Shown in pieces: positions 32,101 to 44,300 of a stretch of DNA of 64,000 nucleotides (position 1 is its first letter; each line of letters begins with the position of its first letter). The stretch lies in the NCBI GenBank assembly GCA_949987705.1, contig OX465282.1, positions 83,936,070-84,000,069 on the forward strand. The letters run 5' to 3'. Under the pieces are notes generated by a model. The model worked only from the letters and a program-made list of their open reading frames with translations, was not told the DNA's origin and did no database searches. A program made the position numbers and the translations under genes. Source of the DNA: Thereva unica (taxonomy: Eukaryota > Arthropoda > Insecta > Diptera > Therevidae).

Positions 32101-34866
32101 CTTCAGTTTCTTCAGGAATTTCAGATATTTCTTTAATTGTAAATTCGTCTGGTTTTTCCTCTACTTTTTCTTTAGGTTTTTTAGATTTCTTAATAACCTT
32201 CGTAACATATTCTTCAATTTCTTCTTTTTCTTCTGGTTTTTGAGTTATTTCAGTTATTGTATATTCATCAGGTTTTTCTTGTGTTTCTGGTTGTTCTTCA
32301 ATTACAGACTTTACATATTCTTCAATATCTTCTTTCTTTACTGCTTTAACTGTTTTCTTTTTATGAACTTTGATCTTATGTGGTTGTTCTTCATCTTCCT
32401 TTTCAGGTGCTTCAGATGTAATAACAGTAACCTGAAATTCTGGGCTACCTTCTTCTTGAACAGTTATAATTTCAACAACTTCTTCCTTTGGCCCCTTTTC
32501 TTTTATAATCTTACGTTTAGTTGTTATTTTCTCTTTAACAACACCGTCTTCGACAACTTGTTCCTTTTCAATTTTTTGCTCAACTTCTCGAACGTTAATA
32601 GAAAATTCTTCTGGTTTTTCTTTAATCTTTTCTTTTGGTTTCTTCACTTTTTTATCTTTCGGTACTTCTTCTTTTATTTCAACGGGTTTTGGTGCTTCTT
32701 CTTCAATTACAGACATTACAAACTCTTCAATATCTTCTTTCTTTGTTGTTTTAATTTTTTTCGTCTTTTTCACTTTAACCTCCTGTGGAACTTCACCTTC
32801 GATCACTTCCGGGGCTTCAGAAGTTGTAACAGTAACTTCATATGGTTTTCCTTCTTCTTCAATTGTAACAATTTCAACTACTTCTTCTTTTGGCCCCTGC
32901 TTCCTAATAACCTTACGGCTAGTTGTTTTCTTTTCTTTTATAGCACCATCTTTATCTACAAACTGTTCTGTTTCAACAACTGGTTCCAATTCTTTTAATG
33001 ACACAGCATATTCTGGTTCCTCTTCAGTTATTGTAACTTTATCTTCTTCAGGTTCTTCTTCAATTGGTTTTTTCGGCTTTGGCTTCTTTCGCATTTGCTT
33101 AGGAGCTGTTTCGACAATTTTTATTTCTTCAACCGTACTGTCATCTACTTCTTCAACATCTTCTTTCTTAATTTTTTTAGGTTTTTTCACTTTTTGTTTA
33201 GCATCGACGTCTATTTTTTCGTATTCTTCCAGTTCGGTTTTTGGTATTTCTTGCTCAATAAGCCTTTGAATATATTCATCAAATTCTTCTTTCTTTACCT
33301 TCTTAACAGTTTGTTTTGGTTTTTTCGGTTTTGTTACTTCTTGTACAGTATCAGTTTCGGTTGGTTCAGTTTCTCTTATTATAACTTCACATTCAGGTTT
33401 ATCATCCTCTTGTACTGTAATAATTTCAACAACTGACTGTTTGCCTTCATCATTTTCTTTACGAATTGTTCGTTTTTTAGTTATTTTCTTTTTCGGTTTT
33501 CCTTTTTCATCGATGAATTCTTCAACTTTAGTTTCTTCAGGAAATTCTCTATGAGCCATAACAAATTCTTCATCTGAAGATTCTTTAGATTCTGCAGTGT
33601 CCTTAATTTCACGTAGTTCGAAAGGTTCCAATTTTTGTTCCTTGGGTTCGCGTTTTGGTTTTTTCACCTTCTCTGGCTTATCTTCCTTTTGTTTAATTGC
33701 TTCTTCAATGACTAATTCTTGAACTAATTTTTCAGGAATACTCTTCAATTCAACTGATTCAATTGTTTGTTCTTCTAATTTTAATTTACCTTTGCCAAGT
33801 TTTATCTTTTTAATTTCTTCTGGTGTTTCTTTCTTAATTTTTTTAACTCGTTTATACGGTTCCATGGGTTTTTCTTCATCTGAGAATTCTTCTGGTGTTT
33901 CATATGTTTCCTTTTCATATTCTTCTAGTTCTGGTTTATCATATACAATTTCTTTGAACTTCTTATGTTTTAGTTTTAGTATCTTTAAGCCTTCTTCAAT
34001 ATTTCTAGAAAGTTCTCCAGCTCCTCTTAATGTTATTAGTTCTGTCACTGCCAGTTGTATTGGCACAGGCTTGAATGGTATAAACCTGATACGACTTTTA
34101 AGCTTATAGTCTTTAAAAACGACTTCTTCTTTAAATTTCTGCTTTTCTTTCGGCGTAATCTTCTTCAATTGAACAGAGAATGGAGTGTCTTTAACATCAT
34201 GTATTTCAACTTTGGTACTTTTCATTTCAATCTTTTCAATTTTCTCGATTTTCATTGGTACTAATTTCAATGCGGATTTTGGCTTTTCACCAGATTTCCT
34301 TCTAGGACGAGTGGGTAAATCTACATTGGTTTTTTCGTATTGTTCTAAAACAGTTTTCGGAATATCTTCTTCCAATAATTTTTGTATGTAATCATCCAAA
34401 TCATCGGGTTTCAATTTCTTTACAAGCCTTTTCTTCTTTTTCTTTTCTGGTTCTGTTTCTTTAACAGTAACAGTAAACTCGCCAGTTTCAGGCAATTCTT
34501 CAATCGTTTTGTCGTCCTTATCTGCCGGTTTTTCTTCTAGAACAGTAACTGTACTAATATCTTCTTTTCCTTCTTCTTTAACTGTAACAATCTCAATTGT
34601 TTGTTCTTCATCTTTGATTTTCTTCTTAATTTGACGTTTTGTAACAGTTTGCTTTTTGAGATCACCATCTTTTGTAACTGTGGTTTCGGTAACTTCTTCC
34701 GGTAAGAATTCCACCACAATGTCATCAGGTTTTAGGATTTCCTGAATTTCCTCTTCTTTAATCGCGGGTTTTTTCTTTTTGGGTTTTTTAATTTCTGGTG
34801 TTTTGTGTGTAATATCTTCAACTGTTTCTTCTGGTTCAGTAATTGTGTACGTTTTGTTGACATCTT
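26104..34866 (-). CDS. sls: sls giant PEVK exon with long and short repeats (window exon 9)
   Basis: An 8,763-bp symmetric exon with 2,921 codons, starting EDVNKTYTITEPEETVEDI after CCAAGCAG. The outer parts carry long repeats of about 130-160 residues. Each has FVVKIKEVEQKIEKEQVV, KQKTITKRKIIKEKGPKEEV, VEIVTVQEEGKPESEVTVI and often KVKKDDVDDYIQKLIEQEIP KTELEKYEK. The middle (29140-31720) has roughly 25 short PEVK repeats of 33-35 residues of the form EEFKITEVTEAPEETEEVV followed by SKVTKKTKKPKEKEE. Acidic EE clusters alternate with basic KKxKKPKEK clusters, a classical polyampholyte PEVK spring. The donor is ACAA|GTAAGT at 26103. If that donor is not used, the frame continues for seven codons to TGA at 26081. 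Confidence 0.93.
29600..30660 (-). repeat. Three 315-bp higher-order PEVK repeats
   Basis: The plus-strand anchor AGTTTTCTTAAT recurs at 29921, 30236 and 30551, exactly 315 bases apart (105 codons, three short PEVK units). The copies differ by only a few substitutions, for example one in which VEEPEEF has become VGEPEEF. They lie inside the short-repeat zone of the exon at 26104-34866. Confidence 0.85.
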
Positions 34867-35072
34867 CTGCTTGGGTGAAATTTGTGAATTAAGTTATATT
34901 ATGTATATGTATTAATATTAAAGAAATGAAAATAAAATATATACATAAATATTCTAGAGAAAGAAATAAATATTAGATAATATAAAAACTAGTCACAATA
35001 TGAACCTTAACAAAATGCGTAACTAAGATATATAGTAAAGTAATGTATATTGCGCTAAATAAGACATTTCAC

Positions 35073-35282
35073 CTGTTGTTTCATTAACTTCAACGATTTC
35101 AACATTATCTGGCGTCTTCACAAACACTTCAGCTTCTGTATCACTTAATACTTCTTCAATAAGAAGACCCTCCTGATCCGTTATTTTTTTATTCTTAGAT
35201 TTTATAATAATATTGCCTTCCTCATCTTGGCTAGATTGGAAAGTCGTTACAAATACTGGTTTTTCTGTTTTTGCTTCTTTAT
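35073..35282 (-). CDS. sls: sls 210-bp exon between PEVK exons (window exon 8)
   Basis: A symmetric 70-codon exon. After the split codon it reads DKEAKTEKPVFVTTFQSSQD, then EEGNIIIKSKNKKITDQEG, then LLIEEVLSDTEAEVFVKTPD and NVEIVEVNETT. The acceptor is TTAACAG at 35284-35283 and the donor is ACAG|GTGAAA at 35072. It is short, acidic and unlike the repeat units on both sides, so it may act as a spacer or ligand site. It can be included or skipped without frame change. Confidence 0.85.
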
Positions 35283-35371
35283 CTGTTAAAAATAAATTAT
35301 TGTATTTAACTGAATTTTTTTTATGTATTTAGCTAAATATGTATAATAGTAAAACAGTATTGGAGCCTTAC

Positions 35372-38300
35372 CAGCGCTAATAGGTGTTGTGGTTGTGGTG
35401 GTGTGTGTGTGTTCGTGTTGTGTTTTTAGTGGCTGTGTACCTTTTTTAATGTGTTTTGACTTTGGTGTTATTTGTTCTGGTATATTTTGTGTTGGTGGCT
35501 TTTCATCAGCTAGGGACCCTATATCTATAACATTATCTAAATCATCTGTACTAATAACTCGAACAAGTGTAACTGGTTCTTTGCCCTCTTCCTCAACTGT
35601 TTGTATTTGTGTAATTTCTTCCTTATCACCCTTAATTGTTTTAAAACCACGTGTTTTTACAATCTTTTCAATCGGTTCATCCCCGTCGGAAACGATCTCA
35701 ATTATACTGATTTTTTCCGGAATTTCCTCAATAACTATTAAGGGTTCCAGCTTTTCCGGTTCAGATAGATCAATTTCCTCAACAGTAACAGAAGCTACTG
35801 GTTCTTCATCTTCATCTTCAACAATTTGTATTTTTGTTAATTCCCTTTTGTTACCCTTTATTTTCCTAATAATACGTGTCCTAACAACGGTTTTTCTTGG
35901 TTTTCCTTCCCGTATAGTTTCAAATATAACAACTGTTTCTGGTAGCTCTTCAGCACTTTCAACAGATTCACTGGGAATATCTTCAATTTGTTCCTTTGGT
36001 ATTTCTTTAACCGATATACTAACAATCGGCTCTTTACCTTCTTCTTCCGTCGTTTCAATTTCTGTTATTTCTTGATTATTATCCCCTTTTGGTTTCTTTA
36101 ATACACGTTTTTTCGTTATAATTTTTCTTTCCTTACCATCATCATCGAAATATTCGGATATAGATATTTTCTCAGGTATTTCTTCAACGACAACAGGTTC
36201 TTCATCCTTTGGTTCGGGTTTCTTTATTTCTTCAACAGTAACTGTTGTTACTGGGGCCTTCTCAAATTCTTCGACAGTTTGTATTTTAGTGATTTCTTGC
36301 TTATCACCCACCGTTTTCTTAATAACACGAGTTTTAACAACAGTTTTCTTTGGTTTACCATCTTCTGTTGTTGAATATAATACTGTAGTTTGTTCTGGAA
36401 GTTCTTCAATTGCTACTTTATTATCAACAATTGGCTTGCGAGGTTTGAGTCTTGTTAATTTAATATCTTCACGAGGCTCTTCTTTAATCGTAATGGATTT
36501 TCGTTTCGGTTTCTTCGGTACTTCTTCAACGGTTACTGTAGTAATTGGTTTCTTTTCATCTTCTTCAACGGTTTGAATTTTAGTAACTTCTTCCTTACCA
36601 CCTTTAACCTTTTTAATAACACGAGTTTTAACTTTCATTTTCTTTGGTTTACCTTCATCAGTAACTGATTCGACAATAGTTACTTCTTCTGGCAATTCTT
36701 CAACAGTTTCTTCTGGTATCTCTTCAACTGTAACAGTTGTTACTGGTTCTTTATTATCTTCTTCAATTGTTTGAATTTTGGTTACTTCTTGTTTGTCATC
36801 CTTAATCTTTTTAATAAGACGAGTTTTTACTTTTGTTTTCTTCGGTTTCCCCTCTTCAGTAACTGACTCAATCACAGTTACTTCTTCAGGTAATTCTTCA
36901 ATAATTGGTTTTTCTTCTGGACCCTCTTCTACTGTAACTGTTGTTACAGGAGCTTTATCTTCTTCTTCAACAGTTTGAATTGTAGTTACTTCTTCTTTAT
37001 CTTCTTTAATCTTCTTAATTACACGAGTTTTAACCTTAGTTTTCTTTGGCTTTCCTTCTTCTGTTACAGTTTCAATTATCGATATTTGTTCCGGAAGCTC
37101 TTCAATTTTCTCTTCTGGCTTCTCTTCTGTAATTACTGTTGTAACAGGTTTCTTATTATCTTCTTCGGTAGTTTGTATCGTTGTAGTTTCTTCCTTTCCA
37201 TCCTTAACTCTCTTAATAACTCTTGTCTTAACTTTAACTTTTTTAGGCTTACCTTCTTCAGTAACAGTATCAACAACTGTTACAGCTTCTGGTAATTCTT
37301 GAGTTTCTTCTTCAGGAACTTCCTCAACGGTAACAGTTGTTACAGGTTTCTTGTCTTCTTCTTCGACAGTCTTAATCCTAGTTATTTCTTGCTTACCATG
37401 CTTAATTCTTTTAATAACACGAGTTTTAACACCAATCTTCTTTGGTGTACCATCTTCTGTTATTGATTCAATAATTGTTACCTGCTCTGGTAGCTCATGA
37501 ACTTCAACAGTTTCTTTTGGTTTTTCTTTGGTAAATCTTGGTTTTGGAGCTTCTTCAACTTTTACCGTTGTAATTGGCTTCTTATCATCTTCTTCAGTTG
37601 TCTGAATTGTGGTCACTTCTTGTTTATCTTGTTTTGTTTTTTTAATAACACGAGTTTTCACCTTAACCTTTTTAGGTTTACCCTCTTCTGTAACAGTTTC
37701 CACTACTGTTACTTCTTCAGGAAGTTCTTCAATATAAACTTGTTCTTCTGGCTTTTCTTCAACGGATACAGTTGTTACTGGCTCTTTATTATCTTCTTCA
37801 ATTGTTTCAATTTTGGTTACTTCTTCTTTATGATCTTTAATCTTCTTAATAACTCTAGTTTTAACTTTAATTTTCTTTGGCTTTCCTTCTTCAGTAGTTG
37901 ATTCGATGACAGTTACTTCTTCGGGAGCTTCTTCAACAATTTCTTTCTCTTCTGGTTGTTCTTCTACAACCGTTACTGTTGTAACAGGTTTTTTATCATC
38001 TTCTTCCACAACTTGAATTTTAGTAACTTCTTGCTTACCTTCCTTGATTTTCTTAATAACTCTTGTCTTCACCTTGACTTTTTTCGGTTTACCCTCTTCA
38101 GTAATAGATTCAACGACAGTTACTTGTTCTGGAAGTTCTTCAACAGTTACTTTTTCTTCTTTTTCTTGTGGTTTCTCTTCTACGGTTATTGTTGTAACAG
38201 GCTCCTTATTGTCTTCTTCAACAACCTGAATCTTGGTTATTTCTTCCTTATTATCTTTCATTTTCTTAATAACACGAGTTTTAACCTTAACTTTAGTTGG

Positions 38301-41300
38301 TTTGCCTTCTTCAGTGACTGATTCAATAACAGTAACTTGTTCAGGCAGTTCTTCGATAACAGTCTTCTTTTCTGGAATTTCTTCTACAGTAACTTTCGTC
38401 ACAGGTTCCTTGTTATCTTCTTCAACTGTTTGAATCTTAGTAACTTCTGATTTTCCATGTTTGATCTTCTTAATTTGCCTTGTCCTGATTTTAACTTTCT
38501 TTGGTTTCCCGTCTTCTGTAACAGTTTCAATAACGCTGATATCTTCTGGATACTCCACAACTTGCGTTTCCTCTTCTGGTTTTTCTTCTTCCTTTGGTGT
38601 TTCTTCAACTGTAACAGTTGTAACTGGCTTCTTATCGTCTTCTTCAACAGTTTGTATCTTTGTAATTTCTTCCTTGTCATGTTTAATCTTTTTTATTACT
38701 CTTGTTTTGACTTTAACTTTCTTTGGTTTACCTTCGTCAGTAACAGATTCGATTACTGTGACTTCTTCTGGGAGCTCTTCAACCGTTTCTTCTTCTTTGG
38801 GTTTTTCTTCTGTAGTAGTAACAGTAGTTACAGGCTCCTTATTATATTCTTCAACAACTTGTATTTTAGTAATTTCTTCCTTACCCTCCTTGATTTTCTT
38901 AATAACTCTAGTCTTGACCCTTGTTTTCTTTGGTTTACCTTCCTCTGTAACAGATTCAATAACTGTTATTTCTTCAGGTAATTCTTGAACCTTTATAACT
39001 TCAGTTGGGATTTCTTCAGTTGTTACAGTAGTTACTGGCTCTTTGTTATCTTCTTCAACCACTTGAATTCTAGTAATTTCTTGTTTATCATCAGTAACTT
39101 TCTTTATAACTCGAGTCTTTACTTTCACCTTCTTTTGCTTACCTTCTTTTGTTACCGATTCAACAACTGTAACTTGTTCTGGAAGTTCTTCAAATACTGG
39201 CCGTTCTTCGGGCTCTTCCTCTTTTACTGTAACAGTAGTCACAGGCTCTTTTCCTTCTTCTTCAACTGTTTGAATCTTAGTAACTTCTGATTTTCCATGT
39301 TTAATTCTTTTAATAACTCGAGTCTTAACTCCAATCCTTTTGGGTTTACCTTCTTCTGTGATTGTTTCAAAGACAGTGACATCTTCAGGAGTTTCTTCAA
39401 CAATTTCTGTTCCCTTGGGTTCTTCTTTCCTAATTGGAGCTGGAATTTCTCTAACTGTTACAGTTGTTATTGGTTCTTCCTTCACATCTTCTTCTGTCCT
39501 GATTTCGGTAATTTCCTGTTTTCCTCCCTTTGTCTTCTTTATAACACGAGTCTTAACTTTAGTCTGTTTTGGTTTTCCTTCTTCTGTAACGGATTCGACA
39601 ATTGTAACCTTTTCAGGTAATTCCTCCGTTATGACCTTTTCTTCTGGCTGGAATTCACGGACAGTTACCTTAGTGACTGGTGCCTTGTCATCTTCTTCAA
39701 CAGTTTCAATTCTAGTTACTTCTTCTTTGTTATCTTTCATCTTCTTAATAACTCGAGTTCTTACCTTAACCTTTTTAGGTTTACCCTGTTCTGTAACTGA
39801 TTCAATAACTGTTACTTGCTCAGGCATTTCTTCAATTTCAACCCTTTCCTCTGGCACTTCTTCAACAGTGACAGTTGTAACAGGTTCTTTGTTATCCTCT
39901 TCAACAACTTGAATTCTAGTAATTTCTTGTTTATCATCAGTAGTTTTCTTTATAACTCGAGTCTTTACTTTAACCTTCATTTGTTTACCTTCTTTTGTTA
40001 CTGATTCAACAAATGTAACTTGTTCTGGAAGTTCTTCAAATACTGGCCGTTCTTCGGGTTCTTCCTCTTTTACTGTAACAGTTGTCACCGGCTCTTTTCC
40101 TTCTTCCTCCACTGTTTGAATCTGAGTAACTTCTGATTTTCCATGCTTAATTCTCTTAATAACTCGAGTCTTAACACCAATCTTTCTGGGTTTACCTTCT
40201 TCTGTGATAGTTTCAAAGACAGTGACATCTTCAGGGATTTCTTCCACAACTTCTGTTCCCTTGGGTTCTTCTTTCTTAAATGGAGCTGGAATTTCTCTAA
40301 CTTTTACAGTTGTTATTGGTTCTTCCTTCTCATCCTCTACTGTCCTGATTTCGGTAATTTCCTGTTTTCCTCCCTTTGTCTTCTTTATAACGCGAGTCTT
40401 AACTTTAGTCTTCTTTGGTTTTCCTTCTTCTGTAACGGATTCGACAATTGTAACCTTTTCAGGTAACTCCTCCGTTATAACCTTTTCTTCGGGCTGGAAT
40501 TCCCGGACAGTTACCTTAGTGACGGGTGCCTTGTCATCTTCCTCAACGGTTTCAATTTTAGTAACTTCTTCTTTGTTATCTTTCATCTTCTTGATAACTC
40601 GAGTTCTTACCTTAACCTTTTTAGGTTTACCCTGTTCTGTAACTGATTCAACAACTGTTACTTGCTCGGGCATTTCTTCAATTTCAACTTTTTCCTCCGG
40701 CACTTCTTCAACAGTGACAGTTGTAACAGGTTCTTTGTTATCCTCTTCAACAACTTGAATTCTAGTTATTTCTTGTTTATCATCGGTAGTCTTCTTTATA
40801 ACTCGAGTCTTTACTTTAACCTTCTTTTGTTTACCTTCTTTTGTTACTGATTCAACAAATGTAACTTGTTCTGGAAGCTCTTCAAATACTGGCCGTTCTT
40901 CGGGTTCTTCCTCTTTTACTGTAACAGTTGTCACCGGCTCTTTTCCTTCTTCCTCCACTGTTTGAATCTTAGTAACTTCTGATTTTCCATGCTTAATTCT
41001 CTTAATAACTCGAGTCTTAACACCAATCTTTCTGGGTTTACCTTCTTCTGTGATAGTTTCAAAGACAGTGACATCTTCAGGGATTTCTTCCACAACTTCT
41101 GTTCCCTTGGGTTCTTCTTTCTTAATTGGAGCTGGAATTTCTCTAACAGTTATAGTTGTTATTGGTTCTTCTTTCACATCTTCTTCTGTCCTGATTTCGG
41201 TAATTTCCTGTTTTCCTCCCTTTGTCTTCTTTATAACGCGAGTCTTAACTTTGGTTTGCTTTGGTTTTCCTTCTTCTGTAACGGATTCGACAATTGTAAC

Positions 41301-44300
41301 CTTTTCAGGCAATTCCTCCGTTATAACCTTTTCTTCGGGCTGGAATTCCCGGACAGTTACCTTAGTGACGGGTGCCTTGTCATCTTCTTCAATGGTTTCG
41401 ATTCTAGTTACTTCTTCTTTGTTATCTTTCATCTTCTTTATAACTCGAGTTCTTACCTTAACCTTTTTAGGTTTACCCTGTTCTGTAACTGATTCAACAA
41501 CTGTTACTTGCTCAGGCATTTCTTCAATTTCAACTTTTTCCTCCGGCACTTCTTCAACAGTGACAGTTGTAACAGGTTCTTTGTTATCTTCTTCAACAAC
41601 TTGAATCTTCATTACTTCTTGCTTATCTTTTTTCATTTTCTTAATGACTCGAGTCTTTACTTTCATCTTCGTAGGCTTTCCGTCCTCAGTTACAGAATCT
41701 ACAATCGTCACTTGTTCAGGAAGTTCTTCTATAGTAACTGGCGTTTCTTCTGGTTTCTCATCAACTGTAACAGTTGTTACTGGCTCTTTATTATCTTCTT
41801 CAACTGTTTGAATTCTGGTAAATTCTTCTTTCTTATCTATAACTTTCTTAATAACGCGAGTCTTAACCTTAATTTTCTTTGGTTTTCCTTCTTCGTTAAC
41901 GGACTCGACAATGGTGACTTGTTCAGGGAATTCTTCGTATGTTGGTTTTTCTTCCTCAATAGTGACAGTAGTTACTGGCGCCTTATCATCTTCTTCAACT
42001 GTTTTAATTTTAGTGATTTCTTGTTTATCTTTCACTGTTTTCTTGATGACACGTGTCTTCGTCTTTACTTTCTTCGGTTTACCTTCTTCTGTTATAGTTT
42101 CTGTAACTGTAACTTCTTCTGGCAATTCTTCGATCTTTTCTTCAGGCTCCTCTTCAACAGTTACGGTTGTAACTGGTTTTTTACCTTCTTCTTCGACTAT
42201 TTGAAGTTTTGTAATTTCTTGTTTACCATGCTTTATTCTTTTTATAATTCTAGTTCTCACTCTGATTTTCTTTGGCTTGCCGTCTTCTGTAATAGTTTTA
42301 ACAATAGTTACTTGTTCTGGAAGTTCTTCAACAATAGCTGTGCCTTCAGGTGATTGTTTTATGAAAGGCTTTGGTACTTCCTTAATTGTAACTGTTGTAA
42401 TTGGTTTCTTATCAGTTTCCTCTACAGTTTGAATTTTGGTAATCTCTTGTTTTTCACCCTTAATCTTACGTATGATTCTTGTTTTAGTTTTAATTCGCCG
42501 TGGCTTACCATCTTTAATGACTGTTTCAACAAGGGTCACTTCTTCAGGAAGTTCTTCTATTAAAACCCTATCTTCAGTTGGCTTTTCAACAGTAACTGTT
42601 GTTATTGGTTGTTTGTCATCTTCTTCAACGGTTTGAATATTAGTAATTTCAGGTTTGCCATCCTTAACTCTTTTTATAACACGTTTGCGAACTCTTATCG
42701 TTCTGGGCTTACCATCTTCTGTTGTTGTTTCAATAACTTTGACTTCTTCTGGTAATTCTTCAACAACTATTTTTTCTTCAGGAACTGCTTCAAACGCCGG
42801 CTTTGATGTTTCTTCAACAGTTACTGTTGTTACTGGCTCTTGTCCTTCTTCTTCAACTGTTTGTATTTTTGTGATTTCTTGCCTACCTTCTTCACTCTTT
42901 CTTATTACTCGAGTCTTTACTTTTGTTTTCTTCGGCTTACCGTCTTTTGTTATAGTTTCAATGACTGTTACCTGCTCTGGAAGTTCTTCAATGGCTTGTT
43001 TTTCGTAAGGTCCTTCTTCAACAGTTACTGTTGTTACAGGCTGTTTATCCTCTTCTTCCACAGTTTGAATCTTGGTAACTTCTGGCTTGCCATGCTTAAT
43101 TCTCTTTATTAATCTGGTTTTAACATTAATCTTTTTCGGTTTACCATCTTCAGTAACAGTTTCAACAACCATAACTTCTTCAGGCAATTCTTCGGCAATG
43201 GCAGTACCTTCTGGAATTTCTTCAATGAAAGGTTTTGGTGTTTCTTCAACAGTAATTGTTGTTACTGGTTTTTTGCCATCTTCTTCAATAACCTTAATTT
43301 TCGTTACTTCTTGCTTATCGTCTTGTGTTTTTCTTATTGTTCGTGTTTTGGTTTTAATTTTCTTGCGCTTTCCGTCTTTTATTGTTTCAACAACAGTGAC
43401 TTCCTCCGGAAGTTCTTCAACAAATATTTTATCTTTTGGTGTTTCTTCAATTACTTCAGCTTTAGTAACGGATTCCTTGTTATCTTCTTCGATAATTCGA
43501 ATTTTCAACAATTCCGATTTTCCATGCTTGACTCGCCTAATTAAACGAGTTTTAACTCGGATTTTCTTTGGTTTTCCTTCTTTGGTTGTTGTTTCAATGA
43601 CTGTCACTTCTTCAGGTAACTCTTCAACCGGTACGGTTTCCCAGGAATCTCTCTTTGGAGTTTCCTCAGCTAAAGGTTTCGGTAGCTCTTCAATAGTAAC
43701 TGTTGTTATAGGTTCTTTATCCTCATCTTCAATTGTTTGAATTTTGGTTATTTCTTGCCTATCTTCTTTAATTTTCTTTATAACTCTCGTTTTTACTTTT
43801 GTCTTCTTCGGTTTTCCTTCTTTAGTTGTTGTTTCAATAACTGTTACTTCTTCAGGATATTCATCAATTATTATAGGTTCTTCCGGTTTCTCAACAACAG
43901 TTACTTTTGTAACAGGTTTCTTTTTATCTTCTTCAATTGTTTCTATCTTCGTAATTTCAGCTTCTCCATTTTTAATTTTCTTAATAATCCTGGTACGGAC
44001 CTTAATTTTTCTGGGTTTTCCTTCATCGGTAACAGTTTCGACAACTGTTACCTCTTCAGGAAGTTCTTCAACGATAGCCGTACCTTCTTGAACAGGTTCT
44101 TGAATTATTGGAGCGCGTGTTTCTTTTACAGTAACTGTTGTTACAGGTTCTTTATCGTCCTCCTCGACAGTTTGAATCTTGGTTACCTCTTGTTTTCCAT
44201 CTTTAGTTTTTTTTATAACTCGAGTTTTGGTCTTAATCTTCTTAGGCCTACCTTCTTTTGTAACAGTTTCAACAACTGTTACTTCTTCTGGTAATTCCTC

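Noticed and set aside
35389..35420. TGTGGTTGTGGTGGTGTGTGTGTG run resembling a microsatellite
   Set aside because: It is the coding sequence for the His/Thr-rich tail of the 12.5-kb exon (THTTTTTT), in frame up to the donor at 35371.
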